From the NCBI GenBank assembly GCA_003162415.1, contig PMOL01000004.1:606942-670941 (forward strand): a stretch of 64,000 bases of DNA, in the 5' to 3' direction. The position numbers and the translations under genes were made by a program. Below the pieces are notes generated by a model. That model made no database searches and was not told where the DNA came from. It saw nothing but the letters and a program-made list of their open reading frames with translations. This DNA comes from Candidatus Dormiibacterota bacterium (GTDB lineage Bacteria > Chloroflexota > Dormibacteria > Aeolococcales > Aeolococcaceae). This document shows positions 59,790 to 64,000 of the stretch, piece by piece (position 1 is the stretch's first letter; the number at the start of each line of letters is the position of its first letter).

Positions 59790-61850
59790 ATGAGAGGGGT
59801 CCGATGGTTGACGGGCATCTGGCGAGGTGCCTCGTTCTCGTTGAAGTTCGCAGCGGTGATTCTCGTTGCAGGGATGACCATCGCAGTCGTGCCGCTGATG
59901 CTCGCCGAAGCGAGCGCCCGGACGCAGGCCGAGAACAGCGCGGCCGACAGGGCGTCCATCGCAGCCAACCTGATCGACGGCCAGCGTTCGTCACTGGCGG
60001 GCTTCATCGCCGGGGTTGGGCGGCAGCTCGCGACCGACCACGATGTCGCCACGCCCCAGGCTCTTCGGGCGACGCTCGTCGCGGACACATCGGTGATTGG
60101 AACCGGTGATGTGCTCGGGGTTGTGCCGCCAGATGGCGAGGTTGTCGCTGTGCAGGGATCGAGCGCGCTCTCCACGGCATCGGCGTATCCCATCGTCAGC
60201 GCGGTTTCGGCGAGAGCCACCACCGCGGTGGGGCCTGGCGGCCAGGCATGGCTCGTCGCCGAATCCGCAATCCCCGGAACCAACGCAACCGCCTTCGTCG
60301 CCCGTCCCCTGACGGCCGGTTTCATCACCGCAATCGCGCACAACATCGCGACGGCGGCCGACCAGGTTGGCATCCTCCTGGTCGACGGCAATCGCACGCT
60401 CGCGGCAACCGGTAGCGTGACGTCGCTCACCCCGGCACTCGCGGTCGCGATTGCCAGGCCGGTGCCGGACGTTGTGCCGCTCCACGCGCACCAGTTCGCC
60501 GTCGCATCGACACCAATCGGCTCCGGACTCACGTTGGCAGTGGCGACTCCGTTCACGGGTCCGCCGATCGCATGGCAGTCGATCCTGCTGCTGGTGGCGG
60601 TGATCCTGGTCGCGATGCTCTTCATCGTGATCGTCGTGCAGATCGATTTGCGCCGTCCGCTTCAGCGGCTCGACGCCGCGGTCGCGGCCCTGGGAAGCGG
60701 AGACTTCGACCGTCCCGTGCACACGGATTCCGTGGACGAGATCGGCAGGCTGGGCTCGAGTTTCGAGGCGATGCGAACGCAGGTCCGATCAACCGTGCGC
60801 ACGGCCGCGACACGAGCCGCGGTCGCGATGGAGCTCAGCCTCGCGCAACCACTGGAAGGAGCGCTTGCCAACGTCTGCGTGGAGTTGCGTCGCGCGATCG
60901 AGGTCGACATGGCGATGATCGTGGTCAGCGGTTCTGAGATGAGCGATCCGTTCGCCGTCGCCGACGGCGGCCGTCGGATCACCTTCGATGGCTTCCTCGA
61001 AGGTCGCGGGCCACTTGGCGAGGGGTATCGGTACGCCGGCCTCGGGGCGATCATGCTCGGCGCAACTGCGACCGCACCGGAGGCGAGGCTCCTGGTGCGC
61101 GAGTTCTGCGTTGCTCCGCTCCGTCTCGGCAAGCACGTCCACGGCGTCCTTGCGGTCGCCGGTCAGGACAGCGCGTTCACCGCCGGGGACGCCGACCTGG
61201 TCGCATCAACGGCTGAGCAGATCTCGCTGGCGCTCGAGCGCTACCGCTTTCTCGCCGTGGTGCAACGCCAGGCTAGCGTGGACGACCTCACCGGCCTCTA
61301 CAACCACCGCTTCCTCATCGACTCGCTCGGCCAGCAGGTGGCGCTTGCCGAGCGGTTGGGCGCGTCGCTCGCCATCCTCATGCTCGACATCGACCACTTC
61401 AAGGCGCTGAACGACACGCACGGTCATCACGCCGGCGATGTGGCGCTCACCACCTTCGCGCAGACGGTGTTCAACAACGTCCGGCGTGCGGACCTGGCCG
61501 CGCGCTACGGCGGTGAGGAGTTCGTGGTGCTGATGCCGAATACCTCGGCCGAGGAGGCGTTCGGGGTCGCCGAGAAGATCCGTGCCGCGGTCGCGGCGAC
61601 CGAAGTCGAGCTTTCCGAGCGCGCCCGCGTGCGCCTCACCGTCAGCGTCGGCGTCGCCGCATACCCGGAGGACACGGACAGCGCGGCAGAGCTGTTCGGG
61701 CTTGCCGACGAAGCCCTGTACGAGGCGAAACGCATGGGTCGCGATCGGACGTGCCTGGCATCGCGAGCCCGCCCGGAGATGGTTCAGGATGCACGGGTGA
61801 CCAACAGCGAGAGCAGTGTCAGTGCCAGGCATCATCGATCTTCGGAGTGA
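59790..61850 (+). CDS. Diguanylate cyclase with outer sensor, HAMP and GAF domains
   Basis: 686 aa. TM1 about 20-42, outer sensor to about 268 (dCache-like), TM2 about 270-292, HAMP ([20 protein letters not shown]), GAF (about 350-490) and GGDEF (about 510-675). The catalytic loop is GGEEF and the product-inhibition I-site RRAD lies five residues upstream, so the enzyme is likely active and feedback-inhibited by c-di-GMP. It makes c-di-GMP from two GTP. Starts 10 bp after the His/Cys protein; its end overlaps the aldolase by 35 bp. Confidence 0.9.
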   Translation: MRGVRWLTGIWRGASFSLKFAAVILVAGMTIAVVPLMLAEASARTQAENSAADRASIAANLIDGQRSSLAGFIAGVGRQLATDHDVATPQALRATLVADTSVIGTGDVLGVVPPDGEVVAVQGSSALSTASAYPIVSAVSARATTAVGPGGQAWLVAESAIPGTNATAFVARPLTAGFITAIAHNIATAADQVGILLVDGNRTLAATGSVTSLTPALAVAIARPVPDVVPLHAHQFAVASTPIGSGLTLAVATPFTGPPIAWQSILLLVAVILVAMLFIVIVVQIDLRRPLQRLDAAVAALGSGDFDRPVHTDSVDEIGRLGSSFEAMRTQVRSTVRTAATRAAVAMELSLAQPLEGALANVCVELRRAIEVDMAMIVVSGSEMSDPFAVADGGRRITFDGFLEGRGPLGEGYRYAGLGAIMLGATATAPEARLLVREFCVAPLRLGKHVHGVLAVAGQDSAFTAGDADLVASTAEQISLALERYRFLAVVQRQASVDDLTGLYNHRFLIDSLGQQVALAERLGASLAILMLDIDHFKALNDTHGHHAGDVALTTFAQTVFNNVRRADLAARYGGEEFVVLMPNTSAEEAFGVAEKIRAAVAATEVELSERARVRLTVSVGVAAYPEDTDSAAELFGLADEALYEAKRMGRDRTCLASRARPEMVQDARVTNSESSVSARHHRSSE

Positions 61851-62850
61851 CACGCTGACCGTTCCCGACGAGGGGATGCGCGCGGCGATGGCGCGTGCCG
61901 AGGTCGGTGACGATGTGTGGGGCGAGGACCCGACGGTGAACCGACTGGAGGAGGACATGGCGCGGCGCCTCGGCAAGGAAGCCGCCGTCTTCGTTCCGAG
62001 CGGGACCATGGGCAACCTGGCATGTGTCGCCGCGCAGACCCGACCGGGTGACGAGGTCATCGCCGACGCACAGGCGCACCTCGTCTTCTACGAGGTCGGC
62101 GGCACCGCGATCGTGGCCGGCGTCCAACTCCGCATTCTCGACAGCGTCGACGGTGTACCCGATGCGCCTGCGGTCACCGAGGCGGTTCGCGTGGTCGACA
62201 TCCATCAGCCGGTCTCCACACTGCTGTGCATCGAGAACACGCACAACCGCCGAGGCGGCGGCGCCGTCGACGCGGACCGGGTCCACGCCGCGGCCCGCGC
62301 GGCCCACGAGTTGGGCCTCCTGGTGCACTGCGACGGAGCGCGGCTGTTCAATGCCGCCGTCGCGCTCGGCGTGACGCCCGCCGAGCTCGTTGACGAGTGC
62401 GACACCGTGACGGTCTGCGTAAGCAAGGGTCTCGGCGCGCCGGTCGGATCGGTCGTCTCCGGCGACACGCCGACCATCGAAGAGGTGCGGCGGTGGCGCA
62501 AACGTCTCGGCGGGGGGATGCGCCAGGCCGGCGTGATCGCTGCGGCCGGACTGTATGCGCTCGAACACAATCTCGAACGGCTCGCAGAGGACCACGCCAA
62601 CGCCAGGGTCATCGCCGAAGGCGTCGAGGGGACTCCCGGCGCGACGCTGCGCAAGCCGGCGGTTCCCACCAACATCGTCATGTTCGATACCCGGGCTCCC
62701 GCCGCCGCACTGGCGGCCCGCATGTGCGACGAGAACATCCTGGTCAGCACGATGGGGCCGCACACGATGCGCTGCGTCACCCACCTGAACGTCGATGCCG
62801 CCGGCGCTCGCCATGCCGCCGCCGTGGTCGCCCGCGTGTTGAGCGACTGA
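61816..62850 (+). CDS. ltaE: Low-specificity L-threonine aldolase
   Basis: 344 aa from GTG 61816 (GTG 61822 possible). [36 protein letters not shown] and [13 protein letters not shown] are the family signatures. The PLP Lys is in [14 protein letters not shown] (about 204), with [15 protein letters not shown] before it. It cleaves threonine or allo-threonine to glycine and acetaldehyde. This is a catabolic counterpart to the threonine operon at 31-36 kb. Translation probably couples to the cyclase through the overlap. Confidence 0.92.
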   Translation: MSVPGIIDLRSDTLTVPDEGMRAAMARAEVGDDVWGEDPTVNRLEEDMARRLGKEAAVFVPSGTMGNLACVAAQTRPGDEVIADAQAHLVFYEVGGTAIVAGVQLRILDSVDGVPDAPAVTEAVRVVDIHQPVSTLLCIENTHNRRGGGAVDADRVHAAARAAHELGLLVHCDGARLFNAAVALGVTPAELVDECDTVTVCVSKGLGAPVGSVVSGDTPTIEEVRRWRKRLGGGMRQAGVIAAAGLYALEHNLERLAEDHANARVIAEGVEGTPGATLRKPAVPTNIVMFDTRAPAAALAARMCDENILVSTMGPHTMRCVTHLNVDAAGARHAAAVVARVLSD

Positions 62851-62911
62851 GCCGACAGCTCTCGCCATCGCTCCGCGCTGGGTCCTCGGTGTCGCGGTGA
62901 CCTGACATGAA

Positions 62912-62941
62912 GAAGGCCTCCGGCACGAGCCGGAGGCCTTC
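62912..62941. terminator. Bidirectional hairpin terminator
   Basis: GAAGGCCTCCGGC ACGA GCCGGAGGCCTTC is a perfect 13-bp stem with a 4-base loop between the convergent aldolase and histone-like genes. A second small hairpin follows at 62939-62960 (TTCCAAC ... GTTGGAA). No U-tract is present. Confidence 0.75.
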
Positions 62942-62976
62942 CAACTACGAAAGGTTGGAAGCTGAGTCTTGTCGCC

Positions 62977-63837
62977 TCAGCTCGGTGTGGTGGCCGCGGG
63001 CGCCGCAACGGGAGCTGCGACGACGGGCTTCGCGCGACGCGTTACCGGCTTACGCGCGGTGGTCTTGCGAGCAGCCGCCGGCTTGCGGGCCGTGGTCTTG
63101 CGTGCGGTGGTCTTACGGGCCGTGGTCTTGCGCGCGGCCGGCTTACGAGCCGTGGTCTTGCGCGCGGTGGTCTTACGGGCCCCGGTCTTACGAGCCGTGG
63201 TCTTCCGGGCCGTGGTCTTGCGCGCTGTGGTCTTACGGGCCCCGGTCTTACGAGCCGTGGTCTTCCGGGCCGTGGTCTTCTTGGCGCCGGCGCGCTTCGC
63301 GGTCGCCCGCTTCGCAGTTGCCCGCTTCGCAGTTGCCCGCTTCGCAGTCGCCCGCTTCGCAGTTGCCCGCTTCGCAGTTGCCCGCTTGGCGGTCGCGCGC
63401 TTCGCAGTTGCCCGCTTGGCGGTCGCGCGCTTCGCAGTTGCCCGCTTGGCGGTCGCACGCTTCGCGGTTGCCCGCTTGGCGGTCGCCCGCTTCGCGGTCG
63501 CGCGCTTCGCAGTTGCCCGCTTCGCAGTCGCCCGCTTCGCGGTGCCGCGTTTTGCAGTTGCGCGTTTGGCGGTGGTGCGCTTGTTACCGCGAACTGCGGT
63601 CGACGCGCGCTTGGCTGCACCGCGGAGGCTCACTTCGAGCCGCGCGACAGTCTTCTCGAGGCCCGCAAGTCGCTTTTCCAGCTCGCCGACGGGCAATGCC
63701 TTCACGAGGTTCTGCACTGCCTTCACGAGATCGCCACCAGCGGCGGGTGCGCGACGGCGAGCGGTCGTCCCTACGCGCCTCACGGTGCGTTTGACGGCCT
63801 TCTCGACGCCGCCTCTCCTACGTCTGGTCCTGGCCAT
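62977..63837 (-). CDS. Histone H1-like Lys/Ala-repeat nucleoid protein
   Basis: 286 aa. A basic head (MARTRRRRGGVEKAVKRTVRR) leads to a short coiled coil (LVKALPVGELEKRLAGLEKT, then VARLEV). About 85-180 holds about 18 tandem AKRAT pentapeptides. About 185-265 holds TTARK/TGARK/PAARK repeats, then a Pro/Ala/Val tail. The Lys/Ala-rich C-terminal repeat is like eukaryotic H1, mycobacterial HupB/HBHA tails and AlgP. It probably binds DNA nonspecifically and compacts the nucleoid through the coiled-coil dimer. RBS GGAGG is 12 nt before ATG 63837. Confidence 0.8.
   Translation of the reverse strand: MARTRRRRGGVEKAVKRTVRRVGTTARRRAPAAGGDLVKAVQNLVKALPVGELEKRLAGLEKTVARLEVSLRGAAKRASTAVRGNKRTTAKRATAKRGTAKRATAKRATAKRATAKRATAKRATAKRATAKRATAKRATAKRATAKRATAKRATAKRATAKRATAKRATAKRATAKRATAKRAGAKKTTARKTTARKTGARKTTARKTTARKTTARKTGARKTTARKTTARKPAARKTTARKTTARKTTARKPAAARKTTARKPVTRRAKPVVAAPVAAPAATTPS
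63151..63270 (-). repeat. Two tandem 60-bp repeats inside the histone-like gene (ARKTT block)
   Basis: 63151-63210 and 63211-63270 are identical apart from one base (G/T at 63166 and its partner). Each encodes four ARKTT/ARKTG pentapeptides. The near identity indicates a recent expansion by replication slippage. Confidence 0.8.
63298..63570 (-). repeat. About 18 tandem 15-bp units inside the histone-like gene (AKRAT block)
   Basis: Units of the type AGTTGCCCGCTTCGC (plus-strand reading) vary at the third codon positions. Units near 63376-63465 alternate in a 30-bp pattern (CTTCGC / CTTGGC), a higher-order repeat. The array is coding throughout, with no spacers. Confidence 0.8.
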
Positions 63838-63901
63838 ATCCTATGGGCCTCCTTGTTGTTTGTGACAGGAGGTGTCCAAAAGCTCCTTGTCGATTGCGCA
63901 T

Positions 63902-63930
63902 AGCATGCTGGTTGTGATCGCGATTGTCAA
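63902..63930 (-). promoter_or_regulatory. Putative sigma-70-type promoter for the histone-like gene
   Basis: On the minus strand a perfect -35 TTGACA lies at 63930-63925, then a 17-bp spacer and CATGCT at 63907-63902 (weak -10; a shifted TGCTAT is possible). The distance to the start codon leaves a leader of about 55-60 nt with GGAGG near its end. This is one of few consensus -35 boxes seen in the window, which fits strong expression. Confidence 0.45.
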
Positions 63931-64000
63931 TGATTGTGTACAGCGTTGCTGCCAGGGCAGGCAACTACACGTCGTGTCGGAGTCCTAATCCGGGGTGTCC

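Noticed and set aside
63298..63570. CRISPR-like regular array
   Set aside because: Units are contiguous 15-bp codon repeats without spacers, in frame within a Lys/Ala protein.
62969..63865. 298-aa plus-strand frame with repeated V-A-R-F-A units
   Set aside because: It is the complement of the histone-like repeat gene, which has a good ribosome binding site, start and promoter.
1..64000. tRNA or rRNA genes
   Set aside because: No T-loop GTTCRANNC with matching acceptor stems and no rRNA-like stretches were found on reading.

Overview
The window is GC-rich, densely packed bacterial chromosome. There are many 4-bp start/stop overlaps (ATGA or GTGA), frequent GTG/TTG starts, and almost no intergenic space. 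I see no tRNA, rRNA, CRISPR array, transposase or phage gene. The gene content includes a rhodanese-first MoeB, an ArsA/Get3 ATPase with an HSP20-like tail, an LprG-like lipoprotein beside a 14-TM MFS exporter, HisKA_3 two-component systems, a B12-dependent MetH and a lysine/alanine-repeat histone-like protein. This suits a GC-rich soil lineage near Chloroflexota or 'Candidatus Dormibacterota'. An actinobacterium cannot be excluded from sequence alone, so the placement is inference.

Layout. 0-10 kb: the start of a GH15-like gene, a cell-wall glucosaminidase, a zinc-ribbon protein, rsmG converging on murE, an AT-hook protein, rhodanese-MoeB, Trm112, an alpha/beta hydrolase, a DEAD-box helicase, a HAD phosphatase and a Pr6Pr membrane protein. 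10-20.6 kb: one long minus-strand run, read right to left: LprG-like lipoprotein, MFS exporter, CCA-type nucleotidyltransferase, DUF1232 protein, rplI, dnaB, a flippase-like membrane protein, a soluble histidine kinase, fumC and 3-hydroxyacyl-CoA dehydrogenase. 20.6-28 kb: csaA and a membrane protein, then an eight-gene minus-strand operon: tail-anchored protein, ArsA/Get3, small protein, site-2 protease, NUDIX, Ca2+/H+-type exchanger, GNAT and SDR. 28-29.4 kb: divergent MarR and VOC genes sharing palindromic operators. 29.4-38.2 kb: a sensor kinase and regulator followed by hom-thrC-thrB-aspartokinase-ychF-lipoate ligase. 38.3-47.5 kb (plus strand): solute-binding lipoprotein, tldD-tldE, class-I amidotransferase hydrolase, PMT-like glycosyltransferase, thiolase, CheY-like receiver and a small Cys protein. 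47.7-52 kb: a membrane protein with a kinase/regulator pair, TetR divergent from a tautomerase, and an internally duplicated membrane protein. 52-64 kb: metH, infA with an unusual TTG start, galE-like and flippase genes, a His/Cys-rich surface protein, a diguanylate cyclase, threonine aldolase and a histone-H1-like repeat protein.

The most interesting unexplained structure is a dispersed 141-bp element with terminal inverted repeats, at 5876-6016 and, inverted, at 52008-52148. Both copies lie between convergent genes and abut stop codons. Three consecutive base pairs of the inner stem differ between the copies with full compensation, so base-pairing itself appears to be conserved. At the first locus the left end is repeated as a perfect 42-bp inverted copy, making a very long potential hairpin. 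Other leads are a three-arm inverted repeat at 1553-1735, the ArsA/tail-anchor/site-2-protease operon, the LprG/P55-like pair, and two different low-complexity DNA-binding proteins.
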